In this document: positions 18,938 through 26,566 of the stretch, piece after piece | Position numbering within the stretch: the stretch's first letter is position 1 | Layout of the letters: each line of letters opens with the position of its first letter | Notes under the pieces: generated by a model | Seen by the model: the letters and a program-made list of their open reading frames with translations, nothing else | Database searches by the model: none | What the model was told of the DNA's origin: nothing | Position numbers and translations under genes: made by a program | Assembly (NCBI GenBank): GCA_009840385.1 | Contig: VXNX01000013.1 | Span: forward strand, 510,222 to 574,221 | Length of the DNA: 64,000 nucleotides | DNA from: Candidatus Dadabacteria bacterium | GTDB lineage: Bacteria > Desulfobacterota_D > UBA1144 > Nemesobacterales > Nemesobacteraceae | Direction of reading: 5' to 3'

Positions 18938-20281
18938 TCAGCCGAACCCGTAGTAATCAATCCCCAAGTGGCTTATCAGTTCCTCGCCCCGCAGATAGCG
19001 GAGCGTGTTCTGCAGCTTCGTGAACTGTACGAAAAGATCATGCTCCGGGTAGAGCCTTTTATCAACCATGGGGCTTTTGAAATAAAAGGAAAGCCACTCC
19101 TGGACTCCGTAGATGCCGGCTCGGTGAGCAAGATCCAGAAAAAGCACCAGATCCAAGACCACGGGGGCAGCCAGTATGCTGTCACGACAGAGAAAATTGA
19201 CCTTGATCTGCATAGGGTAATCGAGCCATCCAAAAACATCTATGTTGTCCCACGCCTCTTTCTCATCCCCGCGCGGCGGATAGTAGTTTATTCTCACCTT
19301 GTGGTAGTAATCCGAGTAAAGCTCTGGATTCATTTCGGGCTGGAATATGTACTCAAGCGCGCCCAATTTGCTTTCTTCCTTCGTTTTAAAAGAACCCGGG
19401 TCATCGAGCACCTCTCCGTCCCGGTTGCCCAGTATATTGGTTGAAAACCATCCGTTGAGCCCGAGCATCCTGCTTTTAAGCCCCGGCGCCAAGATGGTCT
19501 TCATGAGGGTCTGACCGGTTTTGAAATCTTTGCCGGCTATCGGAACCTCGTTTTCGATCGCAAGTTGCTGGAGAGCAGGGATGTCCACGGACAGATTCGG
19601 CGCCCCGTTCCCGTAGGCGGCCCCGCACTTTATGGCCGCATATGCATAGATCATGCTCGGGGAAATGTCCTCGTGATTTTCCCTGAGTCCTTTCTCGAAA
19701 CTCTCCACGGTTTCGTGAACTTCGGACGGTTCGAGATATACCTCGGTACTTCCGCACCAGAGCATTACAAGTCTTTCGATGTCATTTTCCCTCTGGAATT
19801 TCTTTATGTCCCTGATCAGCGCCTCGGCAAGATGCATCTTGGTCTTGCCCTTTTTTACGTAAGTGCCTTTGAGATTGCGGACATAGTCGTTATCGAAAAC
19901 GGCTCGCATCGGGGACTCTTTCTGAAGATCCCGCCTTATCTTTCCGAGAAGTTCTGGGTTAAGAACCCCTGCGCGAAGCGCGGAAGCGTAGCAGTCCTCG
20001 TCGTATATATCCCATCCGGCAAACACCATGTCCTGTATTCTCGCCAGTGGAACAAGATCTTTTATGAAGGGAAAATTCTTCTCGGTTCTCTTGCCGATTC
20101 TGATTTTGCCCATCTGAGTCAGGGAACCGATGGGTCTTCCAACCCCCTTTACCACCGCCTTTACGCCCGCTATGAAAGTCGTGCTTACCGCACCGCTCAT
20201 TCCGGGGATAAGAACGCCCAGCTTCCCCTTGGCGGGGCGGATGTCAAATTTCCTCTGAAACTTCTGGGTTGGATCGGTCAA
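18938..20281 (-). CDS. ino1: Myo-inositol-1-phosphate synthase
   Basis: Converts glucose 6-phosphate to inositol 1-phosphate with NAD. About 447 residues. Visible motifs are VLIPGMSGAVSTTF (nucleotide site), APNLSVDIPAL, GKDFKTGQTLMKT, GLNGWFSTNILGNRDG and KVNFLCRDSILAAPVVLDL, matching the INO1 family. I prefer TTG at 20281, which follows the rpsI stop and has AAAAGG 10 nt upstream; an in-frame ATG at 20335 would overlap rpsI by 47 nt and has no Shine-Dalgarno. It is the last gene of the rplM-rpsI operon. The product could feed phosphatidylinositol or an inositol-based solute; nothing nearby decides. Confidence 0.92.
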   Translation of the reverse strand: MTDPTQKFQRKFDIRPAKGKLGVLIPGMSGAVSTTFIAGVKAVVKGVGRPIGSLTQMGKIRIGKRTEKNFPFIKDLVPLARIQDMVFAGWDIYDEDCYASALRAGVLNPELLGKIRRDLQKESPMRAVFDNDYVRNLKGTYVKKGKTKMHLAEALIRDIKKFQRENDIERLVMLWCGSTEVYLEPSEVHETVESFEKGLRENHEDISPSMIYAYAAIKCGAAYGNGAPNLSVDIPALQQLAIENEVPIAGKDFKTGQTLMKTILAPGLKSRMLGLNGWFSTNILGNRDGEVLDDPGSFKTKEESKLGALEYIFQPEMNPELYSDYYHKVRINYYPPRGDEKEAWDNIDVFGWLDYPMQIKVNFLCRDSILAAPVVLDLVLFLDLAHRAGIYGVQEWLSFYFKSPMVDKRLYPEHDLFVQFTKLQNTLRYLRGEELISHLGIDYYGFG

Positions 20282-20288
20282 GTATGGA

Positions 20289-20684
20289 TTACCTTTTGGA
20301 GAACTGTTGTCCTCTTCTCGCCTTGCGCTTCCCATACTTTTTGCTTTCGACCATTCTGGGATCGCGTTTCAGCAGTCCGGAAACCTTTAGCTTCTTGCGA
20401 AGTGATTCGTTGGCCTTGAGAAGGGCTCTGGCAAGTCCGTGGCTCACGGCTCCCGCCTGACCGGTGAGTCCCCCTCCTTTCACCCTTACCATCACGTCAT
20501 ACTCCATGGAAGTGTCGGTGACGCTTAGAGGTTCGCGAGCCTTTATCTGCCACACTTCCCTGGGAAAATACTCTTCCACGGATTTTTTGTTCACAGTAAT
20601 GGAACCGCTGCCCCTTTTAAGCCAGACTCTGGCGATTGAGGTTTTTCTTCTCCCAGTGCCATTGTAAATAACGGTTTCAGGCAT
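20289..20684 (-). CDS. rpsI: Ribosomal protein S9
   Basis: Small-subunit protein contacting P-site tRNA with its C-terminal tail. 131 residues starting near YNGTGRRKTSIARVWLK, with GGGLTGQAGA and the ending KRKARRGQQFSKR. The terminal Lys-Arg is typical. Follows rplM by 6 nt. Confidence 0.98.
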   Translation of the reverse strand: MPETVIYNGTGRRKTSIARVWLKRGSGSITVNKKSVEEYFPREVWQIKAREPLSVTDTSMEYDVMVRVKGGGLTGQAGAVSHGLARALLKANESLRKKLKVSGLLKRDPRMVESKKYGKRKARRGQQFSKR

Positions 20685-20690
20685 AATGAA

Positions 20691-21119
20691 TCAGACCTCC
20701 AGAACCTCGGGATTTTGGGCCGCGTGCGGATGCTCGTCTCCGACGTAGACCTTCACTCGCTGTATAAGCTTCTTCTGCCACCTGTTTTTGGGAAGCATCC
20801 CCCAGACGGCCTTGCGGATTATCTCGCCCGGTTTCTTCTCGGCGAGTTTTTCCGCAGTCACGGATTTAAGTCCTCCAGGGTAGTGAGAATGGCTGTAGTA
20901 GGTCTTTTGCTCCCATTTCCTGCCCGTGAAACTGGCTTTGTCTGCATTGACTATCACGACGAAATCCCCGATATCCGAATGGGGAGCGAACTCTGGCTTG
21001 CCCTTCCCCCTGAGAATCGAGGCTACCCTGCTCGCAAGCCTTCCGACGGGTTTTCCCTGCGCGTCAATCAGGTACCACTTCTTTTCAAAATCGCCGTTTC
21101 TGGGCATGTATGACTTCAT
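20691..21119 (-). CDS. rplM: Ribosomal protein L13
   Basis: Large-subunit assembly protein, 142 residues. WYLIDAQGKPVGRLAS at the N-terminus and VWGMLPKNRWQKKLIQRVKVY are diagnostic. GAGAGGAT lies upstream of the ATG. First gene of rplM-rpsI-ino1. Confidence 0.98.
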   Translation of the reverse strand: MKSYMPRNGDFEKKWYLIDAQGKPVGRLASRVASILRGKGKPEFAPHSDIGDFVVIVNADKASFTGRKWEQKTYYSHSHYPGGLKSVTAEKLAEKKPGEIIRKAVWGMLPKNRWQKKLIQRVKVYVGDEHPHAAQNPEVLEV

Positions 21120-21151
21120 AATATCCTCTCTCGGAGAAATTAGGGGTCACA

Positions 21152-21179
21152 ATTCTACTGAATGTAACTTTAAAGTCAA
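21152..21179 (-). promoter_or_regulatory. Promoter of rplM-rpsI-ino1
   Basis: On the minus strand: TTGACT (21179-21174), 16 nt spacer, TAGAAT (21157-21152). It gives a leader of about 25 nt. A small inverted repeat AAAGTC/GACTTT (about 21172-21187) covers the -35. Confidence 0.65.
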
Positions 21180-21205
21180 AGGACTTTGCTCGGGCCGGGG
21201 AAAAC

Positions 21206-22003
21206 CTAGAAGTCGTAAATGGCGATAACGAATATCTTCGAGAGAATGAAGTCGAAAAGTATTATCAGAAAAAGCGAGATCACGACCGTTTTAGTGGTGG
21301 CGTTCCCGACTCCGCGCGTTCCTCCCTCGGCCTTCATTCCCACATAGCAGCCGGTAATCGCCACTATGATTCCGAAAAACAGCGTCTTGGAAATACCGGT
21401 CATAAGGTCCTCAAGAGAAACCCAGCCCCTTATGCTCTCGATAAAGAGAGTGGGTTTCACGTTAAGTTCCATCTGCGAGATAATCATCGCTCCCCCTATG
21501 CCGGCGAGGTTCGATATGACGGCAAGCAGCGGGAAGGAGATGATGCACGCCATAAGTCTCGGCGAAACGAGCTTTCTGATCGGATCGGCCCCAAGGGTCT
21601 TTATGGCGTCTATCTGCTCCGTGACCTTCATTGAACTTATCTCAGCCGTGATTCCGGAACCAACCCTGCCGCCCACGAGAAGAGAGGTTATTATGGGACC
21701 GAGTTCCCTAACGAATGCAAGCGTGACCATGGGACCCACAAGCCCCTTCGCCCCGAACCAGGCAAATCCCCACGCCATCTGCACCACCATCACCATTCCA
21801 ATCGCCATAGCAGAAACCACTACTATGGAAATTGAACGAAAGCCTATATCGTATATCTGGGCAACCAGAAGACCGTAGTCATAAGGAGGAGTAACAGTGG
21901 CCACGATCGAATTCCAGAAAAAAAAGCAGACCTCCCCGACCCCGAAAATGAAGTTAAGGCAACTGTTGGTCACCTCGGACAGAAACCTGCTCATTTGGCC
22001 CAC
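21206..22003 (-). CDS. mlaE: Phospholipid-transport ABC permease
   Basis: Inner-membrane permease of the Mla/Ttg2 lipid transport system, 265 residues with five or six membrane helices. The family core FVRELGPIITSLLVGGRVGSGITAE and IDAIKTLGADPIRKLVSPR is present. Its stop lies 86 nt before rplM and its start overlaps the preceding lipoprotein gene by 13 nt. The partner ATPase is at 16115-16852. Confidence 0.92.
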   Translation of the reverse strand: MGQMSRFLSEVTNSCLNFIFGVGEVCFFFWNSIVATVTPPYDYGLLVAQIYDIGFRSISIVVVSAMAIGMVMVVQMAWGFAWFGAKGLVGPMVTLAFVRELGPIITSLLVGGRVGSGITAEISSMKVTEQIDAIKTLGADPIRKLVSPRLMACIISFPLLAVISNLAGIGGAMIISQMELNVKPTLFIESIRGWVSLEDLMTGISKTLFFGIIVAITGCYVGMKAEGGTRGVGNATTKTVVISLFLIILFDFILSKIFVIAIYDF

Positions 22004-22545
22004 AGCTCCTCAAAACCGGAGAGAAAATCGAAGAACTTTCCGAGATGCGCCTGAAAGCCGGACGGGTCCGCGGAATAGCTAAAGTCATAATCGCATTTCT
22101 CGGACTTGTGCACTACCGTCGCAAGAGCAAAGCTCTCATCGTCAAGCAACGCCTCATACTCAGTGTAAAGTCCCGCGGCGCCGCCGACCTCGATATCCTT
22201 TCGCACTCTCATCCGCTTTTTGCTCAGACCAATCACCAAGGAGTCCGACAACGTCTCAAGATCGTAATCCCGGTCCTCCGTGCAAACGGAACTTACAGTG
22301 AACATGATATCGTCCGCAGAGTCATAAAAAGCGATGTCCCCACCTTCTATAGGAACTCTCTCCCAGCTTTGCGGAAGCGGCGCGACACGGTAGCTGTTTT
22401 GCTCCGCGGTGTAAACCCAGTCCTTTATCTTTCCGGGTTTTCTGTCATCGCCCGAGGCGTAGTTCATCAGAAACTTCGTGGCTGAGCACGAGCTTACAAG
22501 GAAAACCAGCGAAAGCGCAATGAAAAAAAAGGCTTTTTCCCGCAT
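21991..22545 (-). CDS. Predicted lipoprotein linked to mlaE
   Basis: 184 residues from ATG 22545 (the frame is open to 22581, but the signal peptide starts here: MREKAFFFIALSLVFLVSSC). The lipobox VSSC places the acylated cysteine at residue 20. The mature part is about 165 residues with repeated acidic and aromatic segments and no domain I recognise. Overlap with mlaE suggests a periplasmic or outer-membrane accessory of the lipid transporter, which is inference from context only. Confidence 0.7.
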   Translation of the reverse strand: MREKAFFFIALSLVFLVSSCSATKFLMNYASGDDRKPGKIKDWVYTAEQNSYRVAPLPQSWERVPIEGGDIAFYDSADDIMFTVSSVCTEDRDYDLETLSDSLVIGLSKKRMRVRKDIEVGGAAGLYTEYEALLDDESFALATVVHKSEKCDYDFSYSADPSGFQAHLGKFFDFLSGFEELWAK

Positions 22546-22653
22546 AACGTAGAGACTCCATCGCCTGTCAAGGGCGCGCAAACGCTTAAAGTACTTGAAT
22601 ATCTACAAAAAACCAAGCATTCTAGGACCCAAAGAACAAACCGAGGTGCAATA

Positions 22654-22926
22654 TTGAGTTCCGTAACGATATACACGAGCGCTTACTGCACTTACTGCAG
22701 AAGGGCAAAAAAGCTTCTTGAGAGAAAACAGGTGGATTATGAAGAGGTAAGGCTTGACGAAGATGCGGAGAAAAGAAAAGAGATGGTTGAGAGACTGAAC
22801 TGGAGAACCGTGCCCATGATCTTCGTAAACGAGCAATTCATAGGAGGTTACGATCAGCTCGCGGCCCTTGAGCGCTCAGGAGAGCTTGACAGCATGCTCG
22901 GTTCCGCCGCCCCAGGCGATTCCTGA
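22654..22926 (+). CDS. grxC: Glutaredoxin
   Basis: Small GSH-dependent thiol oxidoreductase, 90 residues. Active site CTYC (C12, C15), the TVP cis-proline segment and the FIGGYDQL glutathione-binding loop are intact. Start is TTG at 22654, supported by GAGGT 6 nt upstream. Presence fits gshA in the same window. Confidence 0.93.
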   Translation: MSSVTIYTSAYCTYCRRAKKLLERKQVDYEEVRLDEDAEKRKEMVERLNWRTVPMIFVNEQFIGGYDQLAALERSGELDSMLGSAAPGDS

Positions 22927-22953
22927 CTGCGCCACCCGTCCCCCCTCCGGCTT

Positions 22954-22982
22954 TTGACACCGGAGGCCCTAGCACGTAGAGT
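22954..22982 (+). promoter_or_regulatory. Promoter of the cobalamin riboswitch transcript
   Basis: TTGACA (22954-22959), 17 nt spacer, TAGAGT (22977-22982), directly in front of the riboswitch. The -35 sits in the loop of a perfect 7 bp inverted repeat CCTCCGG/CCGGAGG (22944-22966), which may be the grxC terminator stem or a protein operator. Confidence 0.6.
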
Positions 22983-22989
22983 TATCTTC

Positions 22990-23185
22990 AGATTCAGGTT
23001 AAGGGAATCGGGTGAGAATCCCGAACTGTTCCCGCAGCCGTAATAAGGGTTTTTTCCATGCCCTAGCGGAGCGCGCCTGCGCTTCGGGTCACTGGCTTTG
23101 AGAAAAGCCGGGAAGGCCGCATTTGGAAAACCAGTTCTGTTTTGACAACAGATGGCCCTTTGAGTCGGAAGACCTGCCTGCGTCA
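22990..23185 (+). ncRNA. Cobalamin (B12) riboswitch
   Basis: The leader of the BtuB-like gene contains the conserved cobalamin aptamer blocks: GGGAA paired with TTCCC, GGTGAGAATCCC, the CCCGCAGCCGTAA core (about 23030-23042), GGGTCACTGG with GCCGGGAAGGC (about 23086-23117) and a 3' B12-box-like GTCGGAAGACCTGCC (about 23164-23178). Order and spacing match the family. It should turn expression down when adenosyl- or other cobalamin is plentiful. Confidence 0.93.
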
Positions 23186-23245
23186 ATCTAGTAGCTTTGC
23201 CTCGGGAGTTAGGCGCATGATCTATAGAAACACATTTTTCGTTTT

Positions 23246-23270
23246 CCGCGCTGTCGCGCGGTTGTTGTTT
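23246..23270 (+). terminator. Hairpin of the riboswitch expression platform
   Basis: Perfect 6 bp GC stem CCGCGC/GCGCGG with loop TGTC (23246-23261), followed by a T-rich run (TTGTTGTTT). It lies between the aptamer and the btuB ribosome-binding site, as expected for a cobalamin-dependent terminator. Confidence 0.55.
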
Positions 23271-23343
23271 CCTGCCTTACACGTTCATTCAGGCAACCAC
23301 TCTTCCAGGAAAAGCTATATACCAGCACCTGGAGGAGCTAAGA

Positions 23344-25281
23344 ATGAACGGCCTTAAGGCATTTTTTACCTTTATTTTGCTTGTGTTCCTGTTCCCGCAC
23401 GCGGGTTTTTCCGAGCAAGAGGAACCGAAAAAGATCATAGTAACGGGGACAAAAACCTGGATTGACGTCGACCGTCTAGGGTCTTCCGTTACCGTCATCA
23501 ACAGAGAGGAGATTGAGAGAAGCGGGGAAAAAGACATCTCGTCCATACTCTCGAGAGTAACGGGATTCAACGTAGTCGGCACGGGAAGCCGTGGAGGCAA
23601 CTCCTCGATTTTCGTGAGGGGCGGTCAGTCGGATTACAATCTCGTGATGATAAACGGCGTTCAGATAAACCAGGCCGGAGGAGGTTTCGACATCTCTTCT
23701 CTTACTACCGAGAGTGTAGAGAGAATAGAGATAATAAAAGGCGCACACTCTTCTCTTTACGGTTCAGACGCGGCGTCTTCCGTTATAAACATAATAACGA
23801 AGCGCGGCAGCGGAAAAATCAAAAGGACAGGATCAGTGGCCCTAGGATTCCGTGCCGAAGACGCCATGATCCTCGAGCATTCCGCGAGTGTATCGGGCAG
23901 CTTGGAGAAACTGGGATATTTTCTTTCTCACCAGAGAATCGTCGATGAGGGCATTTTAGAGATCAACAACGATTACAAAAACAATAACTTCACGGCAAAC
24001 CTGAACTTGGAAGCAAGCGATAATTTAAATCTCTCCTTCTTCTCCTTATACAGAGACTCAAAGTTTGAATTCCCGACCGCAGGCGCGGGGGACAGATTCG
24101 ACGCTTTCGCCGACCCCGACAGCCAGACTAAAGAAAAATCATTTATCACGGGTTCGGACATCGTTTTTTCCCCGACGCAATGGTGGGAGAATTCACTTAA
24201 GATCGGCTATATGAGGCTTGACCGGGAAAGCTACGATGGTCCCGAGCCCGTTGAACTGGATGGGGCAGAGTCAGAGTTTGACACTCTCGACAAAAGAATA
24301 TCCCTTGAATACGGGTCCAGCCTCTTTGTCGACCTTGATCAGATCTCGAGCATAATCTCAACTGGGTTTGAGTATGAAAAGGAAAGCTTCAAGACCGACT
24401 CCCTAGATGAATCAAGAAAAAACTACGCCTTCTACGCTCAGAAAAACCTCGCACTGCTTAAAACGTTTTTCGTAACAGCGGGCATAAGGTATGACGACAA
24501 TGAAGCGTTCGGGAGCGAGTGGAGTCCGAGCATCTTCGTTAAGTGGAAGGTAAAAGAATCGGGAACCGAGATAAGGGGAGGGGTAAGCAGGGGAATCAAG
24601 GAAGCGAACTTCTTTGAAAATTTCAGTACGGCTTTCGGAACAATACCTAACCAGGACCTAAAACCCGAAGAGACCCTGACCGCGGAAATAGGCATTAATC
24701 AGCCGCTGTTTGACAACGCGGTCGAATTCGACCTGAGCTTTTTCCAGAACAAATTCAAAAACATTATCGCCTACAGTTTCACACCTTTTGAGAATGGAAC
24801 TAACTACGAGAACATAAGCCGTGCGGAGTCAGAGGGCGCAGAAGCCGTAATCCGCTTCTACCCGAGCGACACTTTAACTCTGAGCACAGCCTACACGTAC
24901 GTTAAAACCGATGTGACTGACGACGGCGGCTTGGGGTCTGCGGCCTTTTCCGAAGGGGAAAGGCTCATACGGGTACCCGAACATTCGCTCTCATTTAACG
25001 CAGGATATTCAAAAAACGCTATTAACCTCAGTCTTTCGGGAAGCTACGTAGGCAGCAGGGATGACGTGGACTGGAGCGGGTTTCCGAGCACCAGAGTTAA
25101 AAACGATTCTTTTTTCCTCGTTGACGCGGCGGCTTCCTACGAAATCAGCCTGAAGGGGTTTGTCGACAAAATCAGGCTGTTCTCAAGAGTAAACAACCTG
25201 TTCAATAAGGATTACGAAAATGTTTTCGGCTTTTCATCCCCGGGGTTCAGCATGATTTCAGGAGTTTCAGTAGTGCGGTAG
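23344..25281 (+). CDS. btuB: TonB-dependent cobalamin receptor, BtuB-like
   Basis: Outer-membrane receptor, 645 residues. Signal peptide 1-23; a possible TonB box near KKIIVTGTK; plug domain (about 40-150) with VFVRGG-type motif IFVRGGQSDYNLVMINGV and IEIIKGAHSSLYGSDAASSVINIITK; then a beta-barrel to the C-terminus with SRVNNLFNKDYENVFGF. GGAGGAGC precedes the ATG. The B12 riboswitch upstream is the best evidence for the ligand. No btuCD is in the window; a BtuF-like protein is at 36933. Confidence 0.92.
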   Translation: MNGLKAFFTFILLVFLFPHAGFSEQEEPKKIIVTGTKTWIDVDRLGSSVTVINREEIERSGEKDISSILSRVTGFNVVGTGSRGGNSSIFVRGGQSDYNLVMINGVQINQAGGGFDISSLTTESVERIEIIKGAHSSLYGSDAASSVINIITKRGSGKIKRTGSVALGFRAEDAMILEHSASVSGSLEKLGYFLSHQRIVDEGILEINNDYKNNNFTANLNLEASDNLNLSFFSLYRDSKFEFPTAGAGDRFDAFADPDSQTKEKSFITGSDIVFSPTQWWENSLKIGYMRLDRESYDGPEPVELDGAESEFDTLDKRISLEYGSSLFVDLDQISSIISTGFEYEKESFKTDSLDESRKNYAFYAQKNLALLKTFFVTAGIRYDDNEAFGSEWSPSIFVKWKVKESGTEIRGGVSRGIKEANFFENFSTAFGTIPNQDLKPEETLTAEIGINQPLFDNAVEFDLSFFQNKFKNIIAYSFTPFENGTNYENISRAESEGAEAVIRFYPSDTLTLSTAYTYVKTDVTDDGGLGSAAFSEGERLIRVPEHSLSFNAGYSKNAINLSLSGSYVGSRDDVDWSGFPSTRVKNDSFFLVDAAASYEISLKGFVDKIRLFSRVNNLFNKDYENVFGFSSPGFSMISGVSVVR

Positions 25282-25293
25282 CGAAGCGAGTTT

Positions 25294-25405
25294 GGGAAGC
25301 TGTCTCAGCAGATGAGAATCAAGGGCCTGTCTCGACAGGCCCGGGTGGTTGCTTGAGTCAATCCGGCCAAAAGACCGGATGACATCTCATCCGCAGGCAG
25401 CTCCC
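25294..25405. other. Multi-hairpin structured element between convergent genes
   Basis: A 112 nt segment folds on paper into a closed three-way junction. The outer helix is GGG/CCC plus AGCTGTC (25298-25304) with GGCAGCT (25396-25402), and GATGAGA (25311-25317) with TCTCATC (25385-25391). Inside are two hairpins: GGGCCTGT/ACAGGCCC with a CTCG loop (25323-25342) and ATCCGG/CCGGAT (25361-25380), joined by an 18 nt linker. No T-run follows. It could be a structured RNA, a bidirectional terminator or an interspersed repeat; I recognise no known family and see no second copy in the window. Confidence 0.6.
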
Positions 25406-25430
25406 TGAATTTGCCCTTCCCTGATTCGCC

Positions 25431-26456
25431 TTAAGATTTGAATTCGGGAATTACCTCTTTGCCGAAAAGCTCAATTGAGCGCGTTATAACTTCGGCGGGG
25501 GCTTGAGGAAACACCATCCTGCACATTATGTTGCGGATCCCCGTTTTCTCCTCATATTTTTTTACCTCCCGGGCGCAGTGCTCAGGGGTGCCGATCATGA
25601 AACGGTCTTCCGCCATGTATTCAAAGAAAGGATCGTCGGGATCCGTTATGCTTTTTCCCCTTATCACTATTTTAACCCCGAGGCTCAGGTAAAACCTGTA
25701 CATGTTTATTATGTATTCGGTTCCACCGGCAAGAGCTTGTTCAGTACTTTCGCCCACGTAAGTTTCCCGAAGCAGTACGTGCTCCACTTCGGACGGATCG
25801 CGGCCGGCTTTTTTGGCTTCGTCATCATACCACCCGAGGGTATCCATGATCATTGGAACCGTCCTGCCGGGACCGATAAGAAGCGGGTAGCCAAGCCGCC
25901 CGGCCCTTCTTACGGCAGGTTCTTCGAAGGCTCCTATGTATATGGGTATGGGCCTCTGCACAGGCTTGGGAGTGACATCTATGTTCGAGAAACTGAACCT
26001 TTTGCCATCGTAGGAGAAAGGCCCGTCCTCCCAGCATTTTTCAATTATCTCTATGGCTTCTTCAATTCTCGAGGGTCTTTGCTTTATCGTAAGGCCGAAT
26101 CCTTCAAACTCCTCTTTTCTGTATCCTATAGCAACTCCTAGGTCGAACCTTCCGTTCGAAATCAGATCGACCGTGGCGGCATCCTCGGCGATCCTCACTG
26201 GATTATGAAGCGTGAGTATCAGGGCCCCGGTACCTATCCTCACCCTTTCGGTCACAGCCGCTATTGCGGCGGCCATCGTGAGAGGGGAAGAGCAGTAACC
26301 GTCCTCAAGAAAATGGTGCTCGGAGAGCCATACGGAATCGAAATTCACCGCTTCGGCGAGTTTTACGTGCTCCAGGGAATTTCCGTAAAGGTCCACATGG
26401 TCGTAGTCAAGATCCTTGTGGGTCTGCATGCTGAAGAGTCCTACTCCGAATTTCAT
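25431..26456 (-). CDS. Luciferase-like (LLM class) flavin-dependent oxidoreductase
   Basis: 341-residue TIM-barrel oxidoreductase of the bacterial luciferase family, using FMNH2 or F420. Visible are FDSVWLSEHHFLEDGY near the N-terminus, RVRIGTGALILTLHNPVRIAEDAATVD and GRFDLGVAIGYRKEEF, close to the alkanal-monooxygenase side of the family. A GGAGGT site precedes the ATG. Substrate unknown. Divergent from a second LLM enzyme, probably a functional pair. Confidence 0.88.
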   Translation of the reverse strand: MKFGVGLFSMQTHKDLDYDHVDLYGNSLEHVKLAEAVNFDSVWLSEHHFLEDGYCSSPLTMAAAIAAVTERVRIGTGALILTLHNPVRIAEDAATVDLISNGRFDLGVAIGYRKEEFEGFGLTIKQRPSRIEEAIEIIEKCWEDGPFSYDGKRFSFSNIDVTPKPVQRPIPIYIGAFEEPAVRRAGRLGYPLLIGPGRTVPMIMDTLGWYDDEAKKAGRDPSEVEHVLLRETYVGESTEQALAGGTEYIINMYRFYLSLGVKIVIRGKSITDPDDPFFEYMAEDRFMIGTPEHCAREVKKYEEKTGIRNIMCRMVFPQAPAEVITRSIELFGKEVIPEFKS

Positions 26457-26486
26457 TTCGTACCTCCGGTATATTGGCTGGATTAT

Positions 26487-26515
26487 TTGCCTTTGGACAG
26501 CAAATCAACCATAAT
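26487..26515 (+). promoter_or_regulatory. Promoter of the second LLM oxidoreductase gene
   Basis: TTGCCT (26487-26492), 17 nt spacer, CATAAT (26510-26515), about 45 nt leader to the ATG at 26567. Confidence 0.5.
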
Positions 26516-26566
26516 TTTAACCGTGATCGCTATCTACTTCCAAAACCATCCACGAGGTACTACACA

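Noticed and set aside
19565-20419. Plus-strand open frame of 284 codons
   Set aside because: Antisense to ino1 and rpsI, both with diagnostic motifs.
23142-23357. 71-codon plus-strand frame between the riboswitch and btuB
   Set aside because: Overlaps the aptamer and expression hairpin and runs into the btuB start; better explained as leader RNA.
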